Source: Poteriospumella lacustris (Eukaryota; Sar; Chrysophyceae; Chromulinales; Dinobryaceae). From it: DNA of 64,000 nt. The DNA is taken from positions 1-64,000 of the forward strand of contig SMOI01000039.1 of NCBI GenBank assembly GCA_008000375.1, given 5' to 3'. The number at the start of each line of letters is the position of its first letter. The stretch's first letter is position 1. This document shows, in pieces, positions 1 through 10,636 of the stretch. The notes under the pieces are model-generated. The model made no database searches, had not been told where the DNA came from, and saw only the letters and a program-made list of their open reading frames with translations. Made by a program: the position numbers and the translations under genes.

Positions 1-52
1 GCAGGCGAGCAGCTCGGCGCAGGGCACGGACGACGACCTCTACGACTTCTAA
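1..52 (+). CDS. 3' tail of a gene identical to the U-box gene tail (partial, enters from the left edge)
   Basis: Bases 2-52 read on the + strand as QASSSAQGTDDDLYDF then TAA (50-52), which is exactly the C-terminus of the U-box protein encoded on the - strand (stop at 858-860). Only the last 16 codons are inside the window. It is therefore the end of a second, oppositely oriented copy of that gene, or of a copy created by an inverted misassembly at a contig end. Function cannot be judged from this fragment alone; if the copy is complete it should encode a U-box protein like the 858-3753 gene. Confidence 0.6.
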   Translation, partial: QASSSAQGTDDDLYDF

Positions 53-77
53 GGCGACGTCGAGGTAGAGGGTCGTC
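1..77. repeat. left arm of a perfect 77-bp inverted repeat (truncated by window edge)
   Basis: Bases 1-77 are the exact reverse complement of 833-909. The arm covers the last 16 codons of a reading frame plus 25 bp of 3' flank. It starts at the first base of the window, so it may be longer to the left. The first mismatch is at 78 versus 832. Confidence 0.95.
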
Positions 78-832
78 ATCACGGTGCGAGCCACGGAAGA
101 TGCGGCGGGAGTGGGCGGTGGTGCCTGGTAGCGGTGTAGTGTCCCCATGAGTGTGTGCTTTTCAGCGGTCAGACAGCGTGTGGCGCGTTGATCGGTTGCA
201 AGCATCGCTCTGTCGATGGCGATCGCCAATCGCGTGTGTATGTGTGTGTTTACTGTCGTCTGTAGTGCGTGCGGTGGTTGTGTGTGTCTCTCTCTCTATC
301 TCTCTGTATCGTCTCAATTAGACCATCTCTTTCTCAATTTCTCTCTTTCTATCGTCCACCATCGTTCTTCGTCTCGTCCTCTCTTCGCTCACACAGATCG
401 CCCACGGGACCCACTGCTGCGGACGCGAGGCGGGTGCCCACACCAAACCACACTCCTGTTTCTTGTTGACACAGATCGAACAAGCAGAGCACGCGGAGGA
501 AGCTAGGAAGGTGTACGGGAGATGTACTTAGACAGAGAGATACACAGGCTACAACAACACACGACAGGGAGCGCGCACCAGCCGTCCCCGACACACATAC
601 ACGCACAGACACAGACAGACACAGACAAACAGCACAAAACAAAAACACACTCCGACCCGCGACGGGACTGACGCTAACCGCTGTCGAACGAGCGATGGTT
701 CCAACGAACCAACGGGCGACAGCCTCCGACGCTTCAAGGGGGCACACACCGCAAAGGGAAGCACACGTACACCGCAGACACCACCTCCCGTCCACCGCAG
801 CCGCCATGGCGCACACACGACCCGACGACAGC
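78..832. other. spacer between the inverted gene tails, no gene seen
   Basis: No convincing coding region. It holds a TG/TC-rich simple stretch (about 225-350) and a CA-rich stretch (about 585-655). The two halves, read in opposite directions, show patchy similarity (for example around 165-215 against the complement of 720-670), as if the inverted duplication once extended further and has diverged. An open frame of 229 codons on the - strand here has no recognisable protein features. Confidence 0.5.
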
Positions 833-909
833 GACGACCCTCTACCTCGACGTCGCCTTAGAAGTCGTAGAGGTCGTCGTCCGTGCCCTGCGCCGAGCTG
901 CTCGCCTGC
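833..909. repeat. right arm of the perfect 77-bp inverted repeat
   Basis: Exact reverse complement of 1-77. It contains the end of the U-box gene (stop codon at 858-860 on the - strand) and 25 bp beyond it. The two arms are separated by 755 bp. Confidence 0.95.
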
Positions 910-3753
910 TTCTGCATCGTGATCTGCTGGATGTGGTACCGCTTGATCCGTGTGCGCAGATCGTCGTCGGCCACGAGCTCGCTCTTCTCGAGCGGCTCGT
1001 TCGTGATCGGACACACCGCGCCCCGGGTCGACAGCCACAATTCAATTGTGGCTCGTTCGTACACCAGGCCAGTCCGGTTGGACCGCACGGGGTCCTTCAT
1101 CACGTGGCCGTTGATCGCGCACAGGAACTCCTACACGACACAGACAAACACAGACGGACACAGAACCGACAGACACACCGAACGGGTCAGCACACGCCAC
1201 ACGCCGCCCATCGACACAGCCGGCGGCCGCACCCCTCGCGAGCGCACCGACCACCGACCACCGAGGGCCCTCCCTCCAGCCCACCGACCACCCGCGGACG
1301 TACCTTCGGGATGTTCGGGTCGAACTTCCGCGCGTCTTCCTTCGCATCTGCAGCGCTGCTGCCCGACGACGCGTTCTTCATGAACTGGTGCTTGTTCTTG
1401 TGCAGCTCCAGGTTCAGCGCCACCTCGGCGTCTTGTTGCAACGTGCCGGCGTCCGCACGACCGCCGCCACCGCCGCCCAACGACGGCAGGTCGCCCAGCA
1501 GACGAAACTTGTTCACCGCCGACGCCGCCGCCGCCGCACTCGCCTTCGTCTCGGCGCCCGACGGCTTCGAGTCGCCACCGGCTTTGCTGTCGCTCGCGTT
1601 CGCCACCGACACGGCGATCTGGAACGCCGACACCTTCGGCTCCGCGGCCGCGCCACTGCCACCGCCTCCGGACTGACCCGTCACCTCTGCGATCGCCTCG
1701 GCGCGTTCTTGGTCATCCACCCGACGCAGATACGACAGACGCTCCAAATGGGCGCGCTTCGCCTCGGCCCGCGAGTTCACGAACTCTTGGTCCTCGATGT
1801 CGGCGGGCGTCATCGTCGTCGCCATCGCGTTCTTCGCCTCGGCGTAGTGGAACTGCCCGGCGAAGCCCCCTACACAGACACAGACCCAGACACACACAGA
1901 GAGACAGACAGACAGACGCAGCGTCAGAGACACACCGCCAACGCCACCACCGCCACTGTCACGTACCGTCCACGATCGACATCATCGTCGCGTACGACGC
2001 CGTGTCCCGCGACAACGGCAACGCGCCGGACACCATCAACCGCTTCACCACGCGGGTCTGCTTCTCGCGGTCCATCGCGTAATAGACCTGCGCCAGCTCC
2101 TGCAACATCTCCAGCGCAAAGGCGTCCTCGTGGCTGCCGTCCTTCCGCGACACGTCCAAGGCGCCCATGTTGATGTTCAACATGCAGATCAACGCGAAGA
2201 TGTAGTCGTGGTACCGACAGAACGCCGACGCCCGCAAGATCTGCGACGTGGGGTTCAAGCGACGCAACAACGTCATCACGAACTGTGTCGTCGGCGCGCG
2301 GAACGACGCGATGATCAGCGTGCGCAACGAGGCCGCCATGCCCTTCACCAGCTGCGGGTTGTGCAGCGCCATCTCCGCCACCATGTCGCCTTCCAACATG
2401 TCCCTGTACGCCTCTGCCCGCGTGTTCAGAATCGTCGCGTGGATGACGCATCGGTCCAGATACGGCAGAATCAGACGCGGAATCAACAGCGTCTCCATCA
2501 ACAAGTGTCGACGGAACTCCTCCGTCCGCTCCGTCGAGTAGAAGTACAGGTTCTACACACACCGCAGACGTCGCCATGAGTCACCGCGTTGAGACAGACA
2601 GACAAAACAGAGATAGAAGGAGCGAGGCTTATTACCTGCAAGAAGGCATGCACGGACGCCACCGCGATGTGGTCGTACTCCTCCAGCTGGCCGTACCGGT
2701 CCAGCTTGCTCTCGTCGATCTCGTCTTCGTCTTCTTCCTCGAACAAACACTTGTACAGCGCCTTGCTCAGCTTCTCCACCAAGTTCGAACGCAACGTGAT
2801 CTCCAACAACGTGTCCATTTCGTCCGCGAAACGCTCCACACTGTACAGCGCCAGCTCCTGCTCCGACGCCTCGAAGTACGTGCCCGGGTGCGTGAAGCCC
2901 CGCAGCAGACGACAGATCTGCAGCATCAGCGGCTTCTCATACCTGCCACACACCACCCACAGACATACACACGTCGTCATCGTCAGTGTCGCCATCGTAC
3001 GCGACCGCCCCTCAGGGCGGCCCCCGCCGCGTCGCTTACCGTTGACACACCAGTTCGTGCTCCCACTGGCCCATCTTGCCCTGGCCCGGCTTCTGTTTCT
3101 GCCGCAACTCCGTCGAGTACGTCTCGCCGTCTTCCAAGAGACCCACCGTCGTGCACAGGGCGATCTTGCGGTTGCCTTGGGTCAACTCCAATACGTCCTC
3201 CGTCTTCAGTTTGTAGTCCCAGCACCGCGCCAGCAGCAGCACCATGATCTTGTTCAGCTCGGGCTCCTGTACATCGACCAGCATAGCGCATGTCAGTAAC
3301 CCCTTCAGTGAACCAACACGATGAAGAACACAACACGGGGCGGCGTACCTCTCCCGGAATCGTCTCTTCCTGGGCGATGTACTGATCGAACCACTCGCTG
3401 ACTCCTTGCAGCGCCGCTCGCACCTCCGACACCGCTCTCGACGACAAGGCCACGTTGGCGAAGATATTCAAGATGTCCAGCTTCGTGTCCTACAAACGCA
3501 ACAGATGCGACCACATCAGAGCTCTCTTCGGATGGCAGTGATCACCATCACCGACCGCCGTACGTACTCTGTTCGATTTGTTCTCGTTCGCTTCGTTCAA
3601 CAACTGTACCAGCCGATGCAATGTCTTGTCTTCCAGGAAATTATCGGGAGTCGTTCGCGACATGGCCACCAATGGCGTGAGGTCGACCGGTCGTGATAGT
3701 AAGGCCGCATCGAGCTGCCATTTCGCCGTCAATTTCACACTCAATTTCGACAT
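858..3753 (-). CDS. U-box protein with long helical N-terminal part, probable E3 ubiquitin ligase
   Basis: Seven exons on the - strand: 3753-3568, 3489-3349, 3266-3040, 2942-2636, 2552-1967, 1869-1304, 1130-858; all junctions are GT-AG and phases agree, giving 761 aa. The last exon (about residues 672-761) is a U-box: EFLCAINGHVMKDPV, then YERATIELWL and CPITNEPL, the zinc-free RING-like fold that recruits E2 enzymes. The preceding 670 residues are mostly predicted helices, armadillo/HEAT-like in feel (for example LLIPRLILPYLDRC), with an acidic stretch EEEDEDEIDES and a Gly/Ala-rich linker before the U-box. A C-terminal U-box recalls Ufd2/E4, but I see no Ufd2 core similarity, and the U-box itself looks more like the plant PUB/WDSUB1 type. 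Role as an E3 is inferred from the U-box; substrate unknown. Start ATG at 3753; its tail lies in the inverted repeat. Confidence 0.8.
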
Positions 3754-4362
3754 TCCTCACCTGCAAAACACCAAAGAATCTGCAGCAATGCCAATGTGCA
3801 GACCTCGGATGCAGGTATGCACAAACAAAGCAAGAAAACGAAAGAATACAACCGAGGCAAAGCCCTGTGGGCTAACGAATCGAAATGGCGCTTATTTGAA
3901 CCGAGTTTCCCGTTTCGTGTAAAAACGAAGAAAATCCGAAGGAACTTGTACCCAAACATCTCAGATGCTGGGGATGTCTGGAAAGGTTCCATGCCATGGT
4001 GACGACGACGACGTCACTAGCAAACAAAAGTGAAACGCATGCAGCTGCGGGTGCACTGCCGTGGCAACGCAGACAGACGACGACGATCTCACCAAGAGGA
4101 AGTTGCTCCTCCCAAAAATATCGATATCAATATCGACACCGTTGGTGTGGCGTTGAAGCGCAGATATACACATCGTCGCGGACAACAACCATTTCACTGC
4201 GTTTTTGCTCATATTTATTGCGAGAACGCGTTGGTAGGTAATTGCTGGAAATTGATCCTCAACATAGACATAGATCTTTGCAGGTGAAACCAATCTGGAT
4301 TCCTGTCTGCACATCGTTTACCCAAAGTATCCTACCTTCAAAGTTTCAGCAAACAATTGACG
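3754..4362. promoter_or_regulatory. divergent intergenic region between U-box gene and H-NOX kinase
   Basis: 609 bp shared upstream region of two diverging genes. AT-rich compared with the flanking exons, with an internal palindromic stretch ATCGATATCAATATCGA-like near 4120-4136. No TATA box or other defined element can be claimed; no coding frame looks real. Confidence 0.5.
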
Positions 4363-7300
4363 ATGTATGGTTGGATTAATGGGACCCTCGAAGATTGGGT
4401 GAAGCAGTACTACGGCAATGAAACTTGGGACGAAGTTGTTGCTACTTCTCAAGTGGACGTTCCACCCGAAGGATTTTTCAGAAACGTGTATTATTCTGAC
4501 GACGGCCTATTTCAATTGATCAGAGCCGTCAGCGTTCTGCTGAACTTGGATTGTGAAGAGCTGATATTCGATGTGGGACGTCACTTCATTCATTACCTGG
4601 AAAATCACGGGTATTCTCGCACTCTACGATGCCAAGGAAGCAACTTTCGAGAATGGTTGCACAACATCAACGAGCCCCATCGCATCCTGAGATATCGCTT
4701 TCCCAATGCGATATTCCCAAATCTGTGGTGTGAGAAAGACGTTGACGATGCCACAGGCCGGACCTTCTTGTTGCATTATCTCTCCAAGCGTCGTGACGTT
4801 TTCGTTCCTTTGTTCAAAGGCATTTTAACCGAAGCAGCGTTGTACTACTTCAACTTCGAACTGAATATGTCCTTCGTTTCCGACGAAGCACTTCCAGAAA
4901 CTGGCGAATTTCATGCGATCTTCCGAGTGGCAGACGTTGATCACGCGACGGAAATGCAAAAGCCATTGGTGACTGAAAAGAAGGCATCATCTTCGGACGG
5001 TGGCAGTGCATCTGCCGAATGTCCGTTTCGTCGTATGCGTGGAATATCGATCGATTCGTCGGGTGGAAGATCGCGAACCCATTCCCTTTCCGGAATGTCG
5101 ATTTCATCTCCACGGGCAACAGTTCCGACAAAACCAGCCACTGTGGGCATGAGTCCGTCAATATTCAAGCATTTGTTTCCTTTTCACATCGTGATTGATC
5201 GACACTTAAACATCACCCAACTGGGTGACAAATTGGAAGAGTTGGTCCAGTCGACATGGTGTATTCCCCACGTTCTTCGTCATCCCATCGCCGACAACTT
5301 CGACATCGCCTGTCCCAAGTTTGTCAAATGGAGCTGGGAAGACTTATGCAAATTGAATCGTTCTCCGATTGAAATTGTACTGAAAACTATGTTGGAGAAG
5401 CCGGCCAATATCTCTCCGGCGTATGTTTCCTCGGCGACGGCATCGCTATCCCAGTCCCATACGCTTACTGCCCCACCAGATGACAGTGAGTTTGTCACTG
5501 TGCGCTTTCGTGGTGAATTGGTGGTCTTGGATGAACAGGACGCTGATAAAATCGCCTTGTGTGTCAATCCTGATCTGATGCACATGGATCAACTCTTCCA
5601 GCTGCGTATGCGGTTGGGTGATTTACCGTGTCATTCGTTCCAAGCGGAACTCTTACTTGTGGGTACGTGTCGTGAATGACTTCTTCTTGCTGATGGATGA
5701 TGGATGATGTTGATGGACGACTTTGACCCTGTAACGCTACGTATAGATGAGCACTTGAAGACCGAAACGAACTACACTCTCACGTTGAAGGAAATCAGTA
5801 CCGCATTGGATCGCGAGACCAAACAAGCGACGGTACGAACCTTTTTGTCTCCCTCTTCATGGTGCCGTTGCCGTAACTGACTTCGTCTCCACGTTGTTAT
5901 TGTTACTGTTGTTGATTCCGTTTTCTCAGAAAGCGTTGCAGTTGAAGCGTCATTTCGTCCGATATGTATCCCACGAGATCCGAACGCCCTTGAACATTGC
6001 TATTTTGGGACTACGCTTCTTGGAACAAGCCATGAACGACCCGGCGGTTTTCCCGGTCGTGTCGAAATTGAACGCTGCGAACGAACTGACGAAGGGTATT
6101 GATGCCAAGACGGAGGAGGAGGAGGGCAACGATTTGGAAGATGAAAGCTTGCCTGTCGTCGTCAGTGAAGTGAAGAGTGCCGCCGAGATGGCGGTGGATA
6201 TTTTGAACGATTTGTTGCTGTACGAGAAAGTGGACAATTCTGGTATCTTCGAGTTGAGTGAAGACTTCTACGATGTGCACAACTTGGTACACGAGTCGTT
6301 GCATTTGTTTCGAATCCAAGCGAAAGGTGCCAACGTGAAGTTTACGGTGAATGATTCATTGATCATTCGTGCTAGTAACGACGGGACCATGGACTTACCG
6401 GTGCGCTATGGGTATGACTTCCACCATCAGTTCAAAAAGTCACCGTTGTCCTTGTCGTCCGCCCTGGCGACGACGTTGCAGTTAGACGCCGAGACACCTT
6501 TGCTAAACGACGATTGCTATGAACCTGTCATGGTGAAAGCAGATCGTAGTAAGATTCAACAAGTGCTACGCAACTTGTTCACGAATGCGGTGAAGTTCAC
6601 AAGCGCTGGCAAAGCTGTCAATGTTGCCTATGCGGTCTTTGGGTCGATTGAGTTGCTGATGAAGCATCGGCAAGCGGTACTCGACGATCATGCGCGTATG
6701 GTTGCAGCACAATCGGCGACGCTGCCAGGATCGCCACACTCCCCAAAGCATCAAATCTCTCTCGAAGACTTGTCTGGCAAGTCGACCGATGGTGGTCTCG
6801 TGCGCCCGACGTCGAGTCACGTCTCCGATATCGGAGGAGGCCTGGTCCCACAGTCGTGGTCATCAAGTTTTCGAGGTATTGGTGACGTGGCGGATGATGG
6901 ACGAAATGGATCCGAGAAACGACGCTCTTTGCAGCGACGGACGCCAGTACCAGGTTCACCATCGGCGGCGAATGGGAAGTCCTCATCAACTGCCTCTGGT
7001 GAGGCACACTTGTCTTCTGCGACTGTCACCAGTGCGGATTCTTCCGTCAATCCAACGGTGGCATCGTCTGATGCAGAGACCCCCACCCCTGTGGTGGTAC
7101 ATTTCGCTGAAGAGATTTCACATTTCCCGCCATTTTTCGTGCGTATTGCGGTGCAGGATGAAGGTGCAGGCATCACGGATCATGATCAACGGACGTTGTT
7201 CCACGAATTCATCCAGTTGAAAGCGGACAAGCTACAGAATGGACAAGGTTCGGGGCTGGGTCTGTGGAGTAAGTTGGCCGTTGGTCACTTGGTCGTCTTC

Positions 7301-8323
7301 TTGATGAACGGTGTTGTCTAATACGTTCACTGATGTACTGTAGTTGCTTCATCGATCATGCATTTGCACAAGGGTCGCATCGGTGTCATGTCCGAGGGAG
7401 AAGGCCGCGGCTCGACGTTTTTCATCGACATACCGATCTCGGTCTTCGACGAGAAAGGGCAAGAAGTGGTCGGTGTCTTGATTGATGGGGCGCGCAGCCA
7501 TTCGAACGATCTGCTGGAGGCACCCTCGCAAACGATTGCAACAACGGCGTCGACGGAGAGAGACCGTGCCTTCAATGTGACGGTAGTGACCTCGGTTCCT
7601 CCTCCACCGTCGACTTCGTCGCCGCATCTGTCGCATCCCGGAACAGGCGGTGATACTCCACCGCGGTCACCATTCGCCCAGCATGTCGCTTCGTCCATTT
7701 CAGAACCTTCTGGCGATCTTCATCGACACTTGTCGCAGTCGTTGTCTCCATCGAATCTCCGGAGTTCATCGGGCTCGTTCCATCGTTCTCCTCGGTTGCT
7801 CGGCAACTTTTCTCGTTCACCAGGCGCGGGCATGAGAATTTACACGGAAGCTGGTGCGCCAGAAGCGGTTCGAGAACGATTGCCACCGTTGCAACATCCC
7901 TCTTTCACGTCGTGTCGAGTCCTGATGGTCGACGATGCTGCTTCCAATCGGAAAATGGTGAAACGATCTCTGCAAAAGACCTTTCCGCACATTGAAGAAG
8001 CCGAGAACGGACAAGTGGCCGTCGACAAGTTCGTGGCGTTCGTGAATACGTATCGTCAATCGCAACAGTCTTCAGATTTGATTGGTGTCGTGTTGATGGA
8101 TCTATTTATGCCCATCATGGACGGTGTCGAAGCGACACGACAGATCAAACAGCAAGCGGAAGCCGCGGGGGTGGAAGTATTGATCTTCGGTGTGACGGGG
8201 CAGGGCTTGATGGACGATGTGCGACTGTTCAAAGCCGCCGGTGCCGATGAAGTCTTTGTGAAGCCATTGGATACGACAAAAATGCTCAATTGTTTGCAGG
8301 CCGTTTACGGCTTCGCGACGTGA
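4363..8323 (+). CDS. H-NOX/HNOBA heme sensor fused to hybrid histidine kinase and receiver
   Basis: Four exons: 4363-5662, 5747-5832, 5930-7268, 7344-8323 (introns 84, 97 and 75 bp), 1,234 aa. Residues 1 to about 185 are a heme-nitric-oxide/oxygen binding domain: start MYGWINGTLEDWV as in soluble guanylate cyclase beta, candidate proximal heme ligand His106 (NINEPHRIL), and the heme-propionate motif Y-x-S-x-R as YLSKR at 139-143. After a Ser-rich linker, residues about 270-434 are an HNOBA domain (FPFHIVIDR; VRFRGELVVLDEQ; LGDLPCH). A helical connector leads to HisKA (SHEIRTPLN, phospho-acceptor His477) and HATPase (N box around Asn677, G1 DEGAGI at 872, G2 GQGSGLGL at 900) with a roughly 150-residue Ser/Pro-rich insert between N and G1 boxes. 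A receiver follows (Asp1105/1106, phospho-acceptor Asp1161, Lys1215). No membrane segment, so probably a soluble NO or O2 responsive phosphorelay input. Domain calls are firm; ligand and partner are inference. Confidence 0.93.
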
Positions 8324-9754
8324 AGAATGAATCTCCCTTCATTGACTCTCCGCCACATTTGACCTTCCTTGTCGATCGGTTGAACTGCTCCTCACACTCA
8401 CACTCACACTCACACTGTCACTCTCTCGTGTTTCCATCTCCTCCGTATCAATATCCCGCAACGGTTGGACTCTTCGGTTCATCGCTGATATGTACCGCTC
8501 TTGTCTCACTTTCACGACGGTGGATTGTGGTGAATACAACATTCGCGTTGTGGTGGTTGACGTGCGTCGTCAACGCGCCTGTCTCGTGGCCATTGTCGTC
8601 CTCGTTGTTTCAGTGTTGTTTATTTCTTGTTCGCCTTACGGCGTGACTCCCCTCGTCGCCGCTTTCTTTTTCGGATTTAAGTCCTGTTTCGCGTCGCAGG
8701 CCCATCGATCGCCAACATCGCCGTTGGTCGTCCGGCGACTGAAACTGTTGTGCCTTGCGCGCATGTGATGGTCTTGGAAGGCGCAAATACACGCAGCATA
8801 TCAATATATCACAAGCCGCACTGCGATGCGAAATTCGTTCGCCTTTCGCTCCATATTTTTCTTTTTCGTTTCTTGTTTTCTTTCACCTCGACTTCCGTAG
8901 CTTTGCTTCCCTCTCACAATCCAACGGTGTTCACAGCGGCCGTCGTCATTGTCGATGATCATCCCCATTGTAAATTTCGACGGGTACTCTTCTTCTTCTT
9001 CTTCTTCTTGGTCGTTGCTGTTATCGGTGAATTTTCATTATATTGGTCGGGAATACGAGGCGTATCACTGCTGCACAGCTACACGAGAGGTGTCGTCCCA
9101 GATATTTTCTTTTCCGCCCAGAGATCACGTCCCCCCCCCTACTTTCTTCGAACGTCTTCTTCTTCACTCCTTCATTCAGTGTTTCGTGAAGTAAATCAAA
9201 CTCTGTCTATGGTTGTCTTGCAGTTTGCTTCTGTCGTGTATCGCCGTCCATTGCTCACTCCCGAGACATGTGTCACTATCGAGGACATAGGTTTCAACAC
9301 TTGTCCACTGTACGACAATGGTGACGACGTGGTAGAAACAAGAGGGTATCTTTTGAAGAGTAGCTTCTCGCAACGTGCGGACGAGGTTCTTCGTTTCTGT
9401 GAGAGTTAATGTGCGTCGGAATAAGAGTGTGTTCTTTCATTCGTTCGCCCTCCCCCCACCCCCACACTCCACAAGGATTATTTCCTTCGTTATTTCTCTG
9501 ATACATTGGTTCTGCTGGTCAATTTCTGAGCAAGGGGCACGTTTTTTTTTGTGCTTCAGCTGCTCCATTTCTTGCTCCACTTTTGAAGTACACGACGTTT
9601 CCCTTCTCCTCTACTCGTTCACGGAACTGTTCCCTGCCGAGGTGCGTGATGTATGTACGAGTCATTCGTAGTTGCGATTCACATTCTTTATTAGTCTTTC
9701 TCTCCGTCCCACCTTTATCTCGCTATTCTACTTCTTCTTCCCCTCCTCCTTTTT

Positions 9755-9790
9755 CCTCCTCCTCCTCCTCCTCCTCCTCCTCCTCCTCCT
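9755..9790. repeat. TCC trinucleotide microsatellite
   Basis: About twelve near-perfect CTC/TCC units in a pyrimidine-rich tract. Confidence 0.9.
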
Positions 9791-10015
9791 TTTACCGCTC
9801 GCTACCTATCCTCGCGTTTCATTCCTTTCCATTTTTTGCAGCGTCTCTGTGAATACGTTTCTCTGTGCATCATTCGTTCGTTCGTTCTTGTTTTGTTTTT
9901 TTCACGTCGGTGTGTGGATACGTTTGTTGTTGTCGTTCTTTTCCACTGGTGTGGCCATTTTCAACAATCCGTTGGTCGTTCGTTCGTCTCCATGTGAAAA
10001 AAGAGCCTTAAGGAG

Positions 10016-10062
10016 GAAATGAAAAATGAAAAATGAAAAATGAAAAATGAAAAATGAAAAAA
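10016..10062. repeat. GAAAAAT heptamer tandem repeat
   Basis: About six copies of a 7-bp unit GAAAAAT with few changes, in intergenic DNA. Confidence 0.9.
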
Positions 10063-10636
10063 TAAAATTGAAAAAAAGAGCGCTCCCTTCTCACCAGCAG
10101 GTATTCGCACCGCCGTGTGAGTTGTTGCCCCTCGTCCCTTGCCCCTCGTCCTTCGTCCCGCGCTCCCCATGTCAACGTGCCATTTTGATTCAAGGTGGCA
10201 ACGTGGACTTGATGTGCGGTGTTGTGATGCGATGGAATGTGTGGTGTGATGTGATTCATGAACACCTGTGGATCCTTTTATTTAACAGAGATGATCTCGC
10301 ATTTATTCGTACTGACAGGGCAGTGGTGATGTTGTTTGTTGTTTTTTTTTATTATTTCTCGTGTCTGTCGAAGTGCTGTGCATCTCCTTCGCCTACCTCG
10401 TGTTTTCCACCGAACGAGAGAAAACAATATGGAGGTTTCTCGTCGATGTCATCGTCAGCTCCGTGAGGTCGTGACACGGTCGTAGTCACATTTGATCTGT
10501 AAAGCTGCTTAACCACTTCTATGCGTTTCTGTGTCTTCACCCCACGAGTTGCAATTCGACATGACAATACCAACAGGGCAACAGACAAGGGCCACAACGT
10601 GTGCTACAAGATCGTCGTGAAGCAGCCAAAAGGAGT

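Larger units (their letters stand above)
8324..10636. other. 2.3-kb gene-free interval with simple repeats
   Basis: Between the kinase stop and the DUF285 gene stop no frame looks like a protein. The longest frame (8750-9409, +) lacks an ATG start and is driven by pyrimidine-rich sequence. Contains a CACACT-type run near 8392-8416, TTC runs near 8985-9010, a TCC run near 9755-9790 and an A-rich heptamer array near 10016-10062. The + strand is strongly T/C-rich from about 8800 to 9950. Confidence 0.6.

Noticed and set aside
349-1038. 229-codon - strand open frame over the inverted-repeat spacer
   Set aside because: Arg/Val/Cys-rich low-complexity translation of TG/CA-rich DNA; overlaps the real U-box exon in another frame.
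858-1130. Calling the U-box gene UBE4/Ufd2
   Set aside because: Only the C-terminal position agrees; the core and the U-box residues do not look like Ufd2.
933-1676. 247-codon + strand frame opposite the U-box exons
   Set aside because: Antisense shadow of spliced U-box exons 6 and 7; crosses a supported intron.
5950-7176. Antisense frames across the histidine kinase exon
   Set aside because: Shadows of a gene with full domain evidence on the + strand.
8750-9409. 219-codon + strand frame in the gene-free interval
   Set aside because: Starts at GTG, Phe/Ser/Leu-rich translation of a T/C-rich tract, no domain or splice context.
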